DNA of 64,000 bases from Deefgea piscis (lineage in GTDB: Bacteria; Pseudomonadota; Gammaproteobacteria; Burkholderiales; Chitinibacteraceae). Location of the stretch: the NCBI RefSeq assembly GCF_013284055.1, contig NZ_CP054143.1, positions 868,001-932,000 of the forward strand. Reading direction: 5' to 3'. Under the pieces are notes generated by a model. It was not told the DNA's origin, did not search any database, and saw only the letters and a list, made by a program, of their open reading frames with translations. Below, piece after piece: positions 17,485 to 25,308 of the stretch. Within the stretch, counting starts at the first letter, position 1. Each line of letters begins with the position of its first letter. The translations under genes were made by a program, and so were the position numbers.

Positions 17485-18498
17485 CTATTCTGATTCGTTC
17501 GCTGTGTTGCGGTATTGCAGTCGCTCGCCAAAATTGAGCAAGCTTTTTAAGTAGGTATCGACCGCTAGCGCTTGTCCAGCGGTTGTTTCCTCGGCATACA
17601 TCGTTTGCCTAAATTCATTACTGCCATGCAAACCCTTGGTATACCAAGCAATATGCTTACGGGCGATTCGGCAACCGGAATACTCGCCATAAAACGCATA
17701 TAAATCGTCCAAATGCCCAAGCAATACGCCATGAATTTCTAGCACTTCGGGCGGCGGTAATGTTTCTCCCGTCGCCAAATAATGCGCAATTTCACGGAAT
17801 AACCAAGGTCGGCCTTGTGCGGCACGGCCGATCATAATGGCATCGGCCCCGGTTTCTTTTAGCACCAAAGCGGCTTTAGCCGGACTATCGATATCGCCAT
17901 TGGCAATCACCGGAATCGAGATTGATTCTTTGACTGCGCGAATCAATTCATATCTGGCTTGCCCGTGATACATATCTTCTCGCGTGCGGCCATGAATCGC
18001 CAACGCAGCAATCCCAGCGTTCTCGGCCAGCTCAGCAACACGTAAAATATTCTCCGCGCCATTGGCAAAACCCAAGCGAGTTTTTAACGTTACTGGCACA
18101 TCAACGGCATTGACCACGGCAGCCAAAATATCGCCAACCAATTGCTCGTTTTGCAATAAAGCCGAACCCGCCAGCTTATTGCAGACCTTCTTAACTGGGC
18201 AGCCCATATTGATATCAACAATCTGCGCGCCATTGGCGACTTGAAACCGCGCCGCTTCGGCCAACATTTTGGGGTCTGATCCGGCAATCTGCGCCGAAAT
18301 TGGCGCCAATTCACCTTCAAAATTAGCGCGCAGCAAAGACTTTTGACTTGAACGCAAAGCCACATCGCTAGTCATCATTTCTGAGACTGCATGCCCTGCT
18401 CCAAACTGCTTACACAGCTGACGAAAAGGACGATCAGTCACTCCCGCCATGGGGGCAACGATCAGATTATTTTTTAACTGATACGGGCCAATCTGCAT
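17485..18498 (-). CDS. dusB: tRNA-dihydrouridine synthase B
   Basis: DusB reduces uridine to dihydrouridine in the tRNA D-loop with FMN and NADPH. The FMN-barrel motif APMAGVTDRPFR is at about residues 15-26. The catalytic Cys lies in NMGCPVKKV, and GSALLQ and IANGDI follow. I chose ATG 18498 because MQIGPYQLKNNL aligns with the E. coli start; an in-frame TTG at 18516 would add six residues. Neither start has a clear ribosome site. It heads the dusB-fis-purH run. Confidence 0.95.
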   Translation of the reverse strand: MQIGPYQLKNNLIVAPMAGVTDRPFRQLCKQFGAGHAVSEMMTSDVALRSSQKSLLRANFEGELAPISAQIAGSDPKMLAEAARFQVANGAQIVDINMGCPVKKVCNKLAGSALLQNEQLVGDILAAVVNAVDVPVTLKTRLGFANGAENILRVAELAENAGIAALAIHGRTREDMYHGQARYELIRAVKESISIPVIANGDIDSPAKAALVLKETGADAIMIGRAAQGRPWLFREIAHYLATGETLPPPEVLEIHGVLLGHLDDLYAFYGEYSGCRIARKHIAWYTKGLHGSNEFRQTMYAEETTAGQALAVDTYLKSLLNFGERLQYRNTANESE

Positions 18499-18557
18499 GG
18501 CATTTAAATCATTCAAGGGGAAGGCGCGGATTCTACATCGTGCCTAAAAAATAGGCA

Positions 18558-18587
18558 ACAAAAAGCGGCAAAAAGCCGCTGTTTTTG
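18558..18587 (-). terminator. Rho-independent terminator after the GST gene
   Basis: AGCGGC (18564-18569) and GCCGCT (18575-18580) form a stem with a 5-nt loop, flanked by A and T tracts. On the minus strand TTTTTG follows. It separates the GST gene from dusB. Confidence 0.75.
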
Positions 18588-18612
18588 CTGCTGATAACCG
18601 CTGAAAATCCAG

Positions 18613-19242
18613 CTATGCCGCAACACTGGACTCAGCTTGCGCATCCGCCATCCATTCTTGCATCGCGGGCAAGGCCAACACTGCGTTCATGTATAAATCT
18701 AACGGTGCAGGCACGGTAATGCCGTAAGTCACAAAGCGAGTGACCACCGGCGCAAAAAAAGCATCAACCCAAGAAAAATGCCCAAACAAAAACTCACCAT
18801 GCCCAGTAAAACGCGAGCGACAGTCATGCCAAATCGCCAATACCCGATCAATATCGGCCTGCAATGCGGGGGTCATCACTACAGGGTGTTTCTGCCGAAT
18901 ATCCATCGGGCAAGTGCTACGTAAAGCTGAAAATCCAGCATGCATTTCAGCGCAAACTGATCGCGCATAAGCACGCGCCACGATGTCTTGTGGCCATAAT
19001 TTTGCCGCCGGATAACGTTCGGCCAAATACTCCGCAATGGCTAAAGAATCCCAAATATGGATATCACCATCAATCAACACCGGTACTTTAGCGCTAGGCG
19101 AAAACTGCAAACGCTCAGCCAAGGCATTGGGCGCGTACAAATCATGCGCCACTTCGTCAAATTTAATCCCCGCGACTTTCATCCCCAACCACGGCCGCAA
19201 GGACCATGAAGAGTAATTTTTATTGCCAATCACCAATTGCAT
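18613..19242 (-). CDS. Glutathione S-transferase family protein
   Basis: This 209-residue protein has a thioredoxin-fold N-terminal domain (1-80) with NKNYSSWSLRPWL, the cis-Pro strand KVPVLIDGD and the glutathione-binding DSLAIAEYL. An all-helical C-terminal domain follows (about 88-200). Such proteins conjugate glutathione to electrophiles or serve in related reactions; the substrate cannot be read from the sequence. The ATG at 19242 has a good GGAGTGAAGT ribosome site. It is a lone gene with its own terminator. Confidence 0.88.
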   Translation of the reverse strand: MQLVIGNKNYSSWSLRPWLGMKVAGIKFDEVAHDLYAPNALAERLQFSPSAKVPVLIDGDIHIWDSLAIAEYLAERYPAAKLWPQDIVARAYARSVCAEMHAGFSALRSTCPMDIRQKHPVVMTPALQADIDRVLAIWHDCRSRFTGHGEFLFGHFSWVDAFFAPVVTRFVTYGITVPAPLDLYMNAVLALPAMQEWMADAQAESSVAA

Positions 19243-19343
19243 ACTTCACTCCATCCGCCATAAATAAAGCCCAAATGAAGTCAATCATTCAGGCTCTGCA
19301 TCAAATAACAGCCATATATTCACGTAACGCCAGCACCGCTGAC

Positions 19344-20975
19344 TTAAGGATGATCGACCGATTTGCCCTCAACTGGAATTTTTATTTGAAAACACGTGCC
19401 TTGCTCGGCCACCGAGGTACAACGAATCGAGCCACCGAGTTTTTGCGTTACCAAATTAAATACGATCGGCAAACCTAAACCAATACCGCCTTGATTACGC
19501 TTGGTGGTATAAAACGGATCAAAAATTTTGAGCTGCTCGAGCTCTTGCATACCCTTGCCATTGTCTTGCACGCTAATTTGATACCAATCATCAATTTTCG
19601 CGACAACGATATCAACTTGCCCATCCGCCCCCGGATCAAAAGCATGAATCAAGGCATTTTTAAGTAGCTGCCGTAATACTTTAATTAACACCCCAGGGTA
19701 ACACAGGCAAATCCATTGCTCATCGCAATGCAAATCAATGTTAATTTGATTTTGACTATACTGATTGCTCAATACAATTTCATCAATCATATACTGAATG
19801 TCTTCTTTTAAATCAACCGAAGAAAACACATCAACATCTTGGTCTACGGCAACTTCTTTAAAATTATTAATAATACCGGCAATTCGGTGTAGGTTTTTTA
19901 GTGATAATTTAATACTTTGGTCAAACTTCTCTAAGTAATTTTCTAGCGATTTTTTCTTCAAAGACTGGTCAGAAACCATTTTACTTAATTCATTATTTTC
20001 TTCTTCCATATAGCTAGTGGCCGTAATGCAAATCCCAACCGGCGTATTTATTTCATGCGCCACGCCAACCACTAATGCGCCTAAGGAAGCCATTTTTTCT
20101 GATTCAATCAGATTTTTTTGTGCCTTAGCCATCAAATCAAAAGCATGAGTTAGCTCTTGGTTCTTTTCAATAATAATATTCGTCTGCTCGGTCACTTCTT
20201 TTTGCAAGTCCACAATAAATTGCGCTGCCAAATGGGCTCTTGCTTTAAAACTAAATGCTAAGCTCACTATTAAGCCAATAAAACTTAATACGGCAAAAGC
20301 AATCATCAAATTATTTTTATTAACTGCATGGGCCACATTGCTGTTATTTCTTGCTTCTTGCAAATGATAAAACTCATTAATCCGCCCCATGATCTGGCTT
20401 TTAGCTTGAAAATACGCTTCGCTATACAACTGACTGACCGCCGCAGGCGTTACATAATTGCCCGCTACTTTAGGTTTATTTTGCGCGACCAGTTTAAATA
20501 CGTTTTTTTCTAACTCCGCCAATTGATCCGAGCTCGCTTGTGCTGCGTGCAGTTGCTGCAATTCTTGCTCTGTAAAGCCATTTTCATCTAGCAATTTTTT
20601 CAAGCTAATGGTCTGGCCATTTGGAAAGGGTGGCAGCCCCTGCTGGGGCATTAATAAATCCCAATACACGCGATGGTATTTTTCTGGCCTAGGCTGAATG
20701 CCATTGCGAATATCTAAAATCTGATTATAAAACTGCAAAAACTTGGGATTGCCCGTGGCCGCATAAGCCCGGGCCATCAATGTCAGCTGATCTGAGCTCA
20801 AGCGCATTTGCTCAGCCAATAAAAATGACTCATAACGCCGATCGCTCGCCTCTTGCCGTTCAGCCAAAGTAAAATAGCTAAGATAAACAAACACTGCCGC
20901 CAGCAGCGCGCACAGCAACGCCAACATCGCTGACCAATCTAACTGATTAAACTGTTGCTTTGTCTCTTGCCTCAT
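19344..20975 (-). CDS. Membrane sensor histidine kinase
   Basis: From ATG 20975 (GGAG seven nt upstream) the product is 543 residues. It has two membrane segments (about 15-35 and 222-243) bracketing a 185-residue helical periplasmic sensor region. A coiled coil (about 255-293) follows, then the phospho-accepting His307 in GVAHEINTPVG. The ATPase domain has an N-box LRQLLKNALIHAF, DNGKGM and GGIGLGLPIV. No HAMP domain is obvious and no receiver is fused. No response regulator gene is adjacent, so it is an orphan kinase in this window. The stimulus is unknown. Confidence 0.88.
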   Translation of the reverse strand: MRQETKQQFNQLDWSAMLALLCALLAAVFVYLSYFTLAERQEASDRRYESFLLAEQMRLSSDQLTLMARAYAATGNPKFLQFYNQILDIRNGIQPRPEKYHRVYWDLLMPQQGLPPFPNGQTISLKKLLDENGFTEQELQQLHAAQASSDQLAELEKNVFKLVAQNKPKVAGNYVTPAAVSQLYSEAYFQAKSQIMGRINEFYHLQEARNNSNVAHAVNKNNLMIAFAVLSFIGLIVSLAFSFKARAHLAAQFIVDLQKEVTEQTNIIIEKNQELTHAFDLMAKAQKNLIESEKMASLGALVVGVAHEINTPVGICITATSYMEEENNELSKMVSDQSLKKKSLENYLEKFDQSIKLSLKNLHRIAGIINNFKEVAVDQDVDVFSSVDLKEDIQYMIDEIVLSNQYSQNQINIDLHCDEQWICLCYPGVLIKVLRQLLKNALIHAFDPGADGQVDIVVAKIDDWYQISVQDNGKGMQELEQLKIFDPFYTTKRNQGGIGLGLPIVFNLVTQKLGGSIRCTSVAEQGTCFQIKIPVEGKSVDHP

Positions 20976-21445
20976 CCTGTGACTCCAGCAAACCCCATTT
21001 TTACAACGCCGCAGCGCGATAACGATCCAATGCCTGCAAAACCGCTCGTTTAAAACGAGCTGAACTACGCCTCTGCCTCTCTGAGCACAACGAGTGATGA
21101 ACTCAGTATCATGCATTTACATGCATTTTGCTGACTCATTTAACAAGCAAATGCAATGTATAAACAAGATTTTTGCAAGCAAAATACTTAGTTAAAACAC
21201 CGTCAACGTGCTTGGTCGATATCAATCCACTGCCAATCTGTCCCCGAGCAAAATCATAACCGCAGGGTATTTCATCCCAGCTAAATGCCATCTTATGCCG
21301 GCGATAAATACCCTTAGAATTACAACCGCGTTGTCTATTCTTGGTATTTAACATGGCATTGTCTTTTACTTCGCATTGTGAAGGCATAAAAAAACCGCCG
21401 AACAACGGCGGTTTTTACCTTCCTGACTAAGAGTCCATAGCTAAA
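20976..21445. other. Spacer upstream of the sensor kinase, with a doubtful small ORF
   Basis: This 470-nt stretch holds the kinase leader and the TerB-like gene terminator (21387-21417). A minus-strand frame at 21136-21387 could give an 83-residue Cys- and Lys-containing peptide from ATG 21387. It has no ribosome site, starts directly at the terminator T-tract, and resembles nothing I know. I treat it as probably non-coding. Confidence 0.4.
21387..21417 (-). terminator. Rho-independent terminator of the TerB-like gene
   Basis: Arms 21390-21400 and 21406-21416 form a perfect 11-bp stem (AAAAACCGCCG and complement) with a 5-nt loop and a T-tract on the minus strand, about 30 nt after the stop. 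Confidence 0.9.
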
Positions 21446-21946
21446 TTACAATTGCACTGTATAGCCCGCTTGGTTGCTTGGATGATCTTTATTCACAAAT
21501 ACGGCGCGATCGTTCTTCACCATTAAAACTTGGAAGAACGGTTTAAAGCGCTCATCGCTCACACCAAATGCCGCTTGAATCTTGGCAAACAACGCTTGTT
21601 CTTCTGGCTCAGCTTCGCCATCAGAGAACGCTGAATCGAGCAGATTCATCAAAATGCACATTTTTTGCGCATCGGTTAACACCGGTGTCGCTTCGGCCAA
21701 GAACGTATCAATCGAATTTTTTTGGCGATACGCCAAAGCACGATCGAGCAACTGTTTGTTTTGTGCGCCAACACCGATCGCACCACTGCTTGATTTTTGG
21801 CCGCCCAATACCGACAACAAATGGCCGACTTCTTCGTTATCCATCTCGCCATCAGCCGACATCATGTATAAAAGGCCAGTCGCAAAAGCGAAATGTGGAC
21901 TCATCGTCGTGCTAGTGTCGCTCTTGAACATATCAAACAAACCCAT
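21446..21946 (-). CDS. TerB-like cytosolic protein
   Basis: This 166-residue, all-helical protein matches the TerB fold: an N-terminal MMSADGEMDNEEVGHL with an acidic metal-binding pattern, and a repeat-like second half with LLDSAFSDGEAEPEEQALFAKI. TerB-fold proteins are linked to tellurite resistance and phage-stress complexes, but many stand-alone members have no known role. No other ter gene is in the window, so a tellurite role is not supported. A strong AAGGGG ribosome site precedes ATG 21946. It is a single-gene unit with its own terminator. Confidence 0.75.
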   Translation of the reverse strand: MGLFDMFKSDTSTTMSPHFAFATGLLYMMSADGEMDNEEVGHLLSVLGGQKSSSGAIGVGAQNKQLLDRALAYRQKNSIDTFLAEATPVLTDAQKMCILMNLLDSAFSDGEAEPEEQALFAKIQAAFGVSDERFKPFFQVLMVKNDRAVFVNKDHPSNQAGYTVQL

Positions 21947-22143
21947 CTCAATTCCCCTTCTGAATAAATCAATAAAATAGTACGGCTGAACTTAGCTAAG
22001 TCAGACCTCAGCTTAGGCAAGGAGTTCCACACGGGCAGCAATCTATTTAACAAAATTTATTGGGTATTTCGATGCAGTGTTTAAACCCACTAGGCTAGAA
22101 ACCAATACATCGATAACAAGCTCAAGGGACTTACCGCCGCACA

Positions 22144-22176
22144 TAAAAAAACCGCTCGAATTCAATCGAGCGGTTA
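22144..22176 (-). terminator. Rho-independent terminator of the MscS-type gene
   Basis: Arms 22150-22159 and 22166-22175 form a perfect 10-bp stem (AACCGCTCGA) with loop ATTCAA and a T-tract on the minus strand, about 50 nt after the mscS-type stop. Confidence 0.85.
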
Positions 22177-22225
22177 GCGCTTTGGTCGGATGAAATCGCA
22201 GCGCACGATCTATCCGCGAGGCAGC

Positions 22226-23308
22226 TCAAGCCTCTGGCGGCTCTGGAATATGTAGGGTGCGAGTTGGAAAGGCAATTTGCGCTTGGTGCTGCTCAATAAT
22301 GGCGGCAATTTGCAATAACACATCTTGTTTCACCGCATGAAACCGCACCCAGTCGGTGGTTTTGGTGAAGGTGTACAGCATAATATCCAGCGATGACGCG
22401 GCAAATTGATTGAAATTGACAATCGTCGTTTGCGTCGAATCAATTTCGGGATGCGCTTGTAGCATCTCTTTAATCTGGCTCACGATGCTATGCACTTGGG
22501 CAATATCGTCATAGCGCAGACCGATGGTTTCGCGAATCCGCCGATGCGTCATACGCGAAGGATTTTCGACCACGATGGAAGTAAAAATCGCATTTGGGAC
22601 GTAAATTGGGTTTTTATTAAAGCCGCGAATCCGCGTATGCCGCCAAGAAATTTTTTCTACCGTGCCTTCAATCTGCTTATCCGGCGAGCGTATCCACTCA
22701 CCGACGCTAAACGGTCGATCAAGATAAATCGTTAATCCACCAAAAAAGTTAGCCAGCAAATCTTTGGCAGCAAAACCCACAGCTAAACCACCAATCCCCC
22801 CCGCCGCGAGCACCCCAGAAACACTAAAACCAAGCGTCTGAAAAATGCTCAGCGCCGTGGCAATCACCACGCTTAACCGCCCTAATTTAGATAAGGCATC
22901 CACCGTGGTGGAATCAACACTTTCGCCGCGTTCATAGCGATCGCTCAAAAAGCTTCTGCTGGTTAAAGTGATTAAACGAAATAAGAACCAAGCCAAACAC
23001 AGCGTCACCCCTACATTACGTAATGGCGAAGTTAAACCGACGATATTGACATGCAAATACTGTGGAATCAGCGTCAAAATATAACTAATCCCCAGCACCC
23101 AAACCAAACTACGCAAAGCAGGACGGGCAGCATTGACCAGCACATCATCCCAGCGGGTATTCGATTTTTGCGCCAAGCGCGTTACCTGACGCAGTGCAAA
23201 AGCCAGCAAGGCATTCACCGCAACAATCACCAAAATAGCCAATAGCACGCTATGGACTTCGGGCGTGTCAAACAGCAGCGTTTTAAGTTGAGTAAGCCAA
23301 GTGTCCAC
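22226..23308 (-). CDS. MscS-family mechanosensitive ion channel
   Basis: This 360-residue inner-membrane channel has about five membrane segments (near 15-40, 65-85, 98-118, 145-165 and 168-190). The pore helix is Gly/Ala-rich (AAGGIGGLAVGFAAKDLLANFFGG), followed by the beta-domain signature ERP-like DRPFSVGEWIR and VEKISWRHTRIR. The larger N-terminal region points to a YbdG/MscM-like subtype rather than plain MscS. It would release solutes on hypo-osmotic shock. The start is GTG with AAGGA eight nt upstream. It forms its own unit. Confidence 0.88.
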   Translation of the reverse strand: MDTWLTQLKTLLFDTPEVHSVLLAILVIVAVNALLAFALRQVTRLAQKSNTRWDDVLVNAARPALRSLVWVLGISYILTLIPQYLHVNIVGLTSPLRNVGVTLCLAWFLFRLITLTSRSFLSDRYERGESVDSTTVDALSKLGRLSVVIATALSIFQTLGFSVSGVLAAGGIGGLAVGFAAKDLLANFFGGLTIYLDRPFSVGEWIRSPDKQIEGTVEKISWRHTRIRGFNKNPIYVPNAIFTSIVVENPSRMTHRRIRETIGLRYDDIAQVHSIVSQIKEMLQAHPEIDSTQTTIVNFNQFAASSLDIMLYTFTKTTDWVRFHAVKQDVLLQIAAIIEQHQAQIAFPTRTLHIPEPPEA

Positions 23309-23344
23309 TGGCGGTTTCCTTATTCATTCAAAATTAAATCGAGC

Positions 23345-23365
23345 ACTGCTGAGCGGCTCAGCAGT
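23345..23365. other. Nine-bp hairpin upstream of the MscS-type gene
   Basis: ACTGCTGAG (23345-23353) pairs exactly with CTCAGCAGT (23357-23365) around a 3-nt loop, 37 nt before the GTG start. There is no T-tract. It may be part of the 5' leader. Confidence 0.45.
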
Positions 23366-23493
23366 AAAGGCGCGTACTTTGGCATTGCACACCCGCAATG
23401 TCTGCGCCAAATTACCGCGCTCTGCCCTCATCAATATAAATGAAGATGAACAAATCCCCCCATCTGTATCCAAACTCGTTTTGCGGACTGCAG

Positions 23494-23515
23494 CGCCAGA
23501 ATCAATCTGGCGGTT
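23494..23515. repeat. Short hairpin repeat, copy 1 (GAATCAATC loop)
   Basis: CGCCAGA (23494-23500) pairs with TCTGGCG (23506-23512) around ATCAA. The 22 nt at 23494-23515 differ at only one position from 27613-27634. It lies 32 nt after the PD-(D/E)XK gene stop (minus strand). Confidence 0.7.
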
Positions 23516-23546
23516 GTCGGTTGTTGCTCAAGTTGTTGGCCAGCGA

Positions 23547-24455
23547 TTAACTGACTGATGACTGCAATTTAAACAGCATTTTTCCTATCGTACGGGTATT
23601 AAAATCTGGATGTTTAATGGGTAAATTCTGTTCATCGATATATTGACCCATAATCCGGCGTGCCACTTCTTTATCACCAGTTTGTACATTAAACACTTGG
23701 ATTTGCGTACTGTCGCGCTGCACCACGCGATACTGGCTACCATCTTTTAACTCGATCAGCAGTTCAGCCTGAATCTCACCGATATCCTCCCCCACCCGCG
23801 AGGCCTGCCCAGCAACGGGTGAAAATGCGCCGATCGCATGACGAATAAAAGCTTTTAGCGTATGCCGCATGTATTCATTAATTGGATTAATTTCACCGCA
23901 GGCCTCTGCCAATAGCACTTGGCGCAACAAAGCGACCAGACTAGCTTGTGTATCTGAATGCCAAAACAGCCAAGCTTTATGATGCTCAGGGTTTAAATCA
24001 GCCAAATTGTCATACTCGGCAACCAGCGCACTGGTTTTAGACTCTGGTGTTAGAAATACCACCATCAACTTCTGAATCGTTGGATCATCTTGCAAAATGG
24101 CTTGGTAATAATCGCGCAGCTGTTTGGGATTAGCTGCACCGACTTTAATCTTATTCTCGATAATAATTCGATACGGCACGCTATTTGCCTTACCTAACAG
24201 AGTAAGTTCAATATCAATGTATTTGATAGCGCTATCTAGCTCATAAGCCACCTCAAGCTCGGCACTCGAATTAATAAATGGGCAGCTCAAGATCTCAGCA
24301 AAATGCTCGGCCCCCAGTTGCGCGAGAAAAACTCGCACAAAAGCATCACCTAAACCATGGTCTTCCGAACTATCTAATAAATAGCCCAGCATTGCCGACA
24401 TACTCGGCTCATGTAATCGCGCTTTGCCTTGGCTTAAAACTTGAAAAATATTCAT
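23547..24455 (-). CDS. PD-(D/E)XK nuclease-superfamily protein
   Basis: This 302-residue protein shows the PD-(D/E)XK core: Asp81 in KYIDIEL, and Glu100-x-Lys102 in IIIENKIKVG, followed by the helix NPKQLRDYYQAI. This arrangement resembles the PDDEXK_4 group, whose members are mostly uncharacterised. It has no signal peptide or membrane segment. The C-terminal third (about 230-302) is a beta-rich extra domain of unknown role. It is a lone gene, divergent from the MEKHLA gene, with no methylase or helicase nearby, so a restriction system is not supported. Nuclease activity is inferred from the motif only. Confidence 0.75.
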   Translation of the reverse strand: MNIFQVLSQGKARLHEPSMSAMLGYLLDSSEDHGLGDAFVRVFLAQLGAEHFAEILSCPFINSSAELEVAYELDSAIKYIDIELTLLGKANSVPYRIIIENKIKVGAANPKQLRDYYQAILQDDPTIQKLMVVFLTPESKTSALVAEYDNLADLNPEHHKAWLFWHSDTQASLVALLRQVLLAEACGEINPINEYMRHTLKAFIRHAIGAFSPVAGQASRVGEDIGEIQAELLIELKDGSQYRVVQRDSTQIQVFNVQTGDKEVARRIMGQYIDEQNLPIKHPDFNTRTIGKMLFKLQSSVS

Positions 24456-24637
24456 TTAAATTAATCCGCATTTCCATCAAAAGAAAAACCCACTGCTGCC
24501 AGCTGCTGCAGCAGTTTGCCAAGGGTATATGATTGCAGCATTTATCTGGGCGTTATTTCTGATCAATACCTATAGAAAAATCATATGTCAGATAAATAAT
24601 TTACAATAAGCCGTATTTTTATCTACCGGATTTTATC

Positions 24638-25141
24638 GTGTCTTCACTTGCACTGATCCAACTGCTGCTAAGCAGCTATCGCCAATTGCTGGGGCATGAT
24701 TTAGTGCCGGCGACTGTCGATTTAATCGATGCCGCGGCGTGGCTGCAGCATGAGGCGCCGTTTTGTGTGCTGGCGCATGATGCCAGCACCGACCCTCGGT
24801 TTATTTTTGCCAACGACAGCGCCCACCGCTGTTTTGACTATCCTGATGGCCAATTACTTGGCCTGCCATCACGGCTATCTGCTGCGACACCTGATCAGCA
24901 AGAGCGCGAACAATTGCTCAACGCGGTGCGTGAGCACGGTTATGCCTGTGGCTATCGCGGGCTGCGAATCGCCAAAACCGGACGGCGCTTTTGGATTGAA
25001 GACGTTACCGTGTGGAATCTGATCGACGAGATGGGCGTGCGCCATGGTCAAGCCGCCACCTACCGCCGATGGCGCGATGCGCCCGATTCAGCAGCAACCA
25101 GCGTAGCAACACTCAGCCAATCACAAGATTCACCACAATGA
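24638..25141 (+). CDS. MEKHLA-domain protein (PAS-like)
   Basis: This 167-residue protein is almost entirely a MEKHLA domain, a PAS-like sensor fold. Recognised blocks are LAHDASTDPRFIFANDSA, LLGLPSRLSA, RGLRIAKTGRRFWIEDVTVWN and HGQAATYRRW. Similar stand-alone proteins occur in proteobacteria and cyanobacteria with no settled function; a redox or small-molecule sensor role is a guess. The start is GTG with CCGGA eight nt upstream. Its stop overlaps by 4 nt (ATGA) a 34-codon ORF that runs on toward the chitinase gene. Confidence 0.85.
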   Translation: MSSLALIQLLLSSYRQLLGHDLVPATVDLIDAAAWLQHEAPFCVLAHDASTDPRFIFANDSAHRCFDYPDGQLLGLPSRLSAATPDQQEREQLLNAVREHGYACGYRGLRIAKTGRRFWIEDVTVWNLIDEMGVRHGQAATYRRWRDAPDSAATSVATLSQSQDSPQ

Positions 25142-25242
25142 CTGACTTAAAACAGCGTTTAACGCTGGCTAGCTTTGACGCCGTCAGCATAAAAGGTATG
25201 ATTTCAACACATAAAACAATACCAATAAGGTATGACGTCTGA
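25138..25242 (+). other. 34-codon ORF overlapping the MEKHLA stop
   Basis: An ATG at 25138 overlaps the MEKHLA stop (ATGA) and opens a 34-residue frame (MTDLKQRLTLASFDAVSIKG...). The coupling style is that of a real gene, but the product is short and unrecognised. It could be the stub of a decayed downstream gene. The remaining DNA to the chitinase start should hold that gene's promoter. Confidence 0.25.
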
Positions 25243-25308
25243 GATGTGTGTGGGAAGCACATCAAAGCCAATTTGGACAGGCGAATCCCACTATGGATGG
25301 AGAGGATA

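Noticed and set aside
21136-21405. Minus-strand ORF of up to 89 codons between the TerB-like gene and the sensor kinase
   Set aside because: Its longest start is a TTG inside a terminator, no start has a ribosome site and no family is recognised.
21446-21946. Tellurite-resistance operon
   Set aside because: Only one TerB-fold gene is present; no terA, terC, terD or terZ neighbours.
23547-24455. Restriction-modification system
   Set aside because: No methyltransferase, helicase or specificity gene lies nearby; the nuclease-like gene stands alone.
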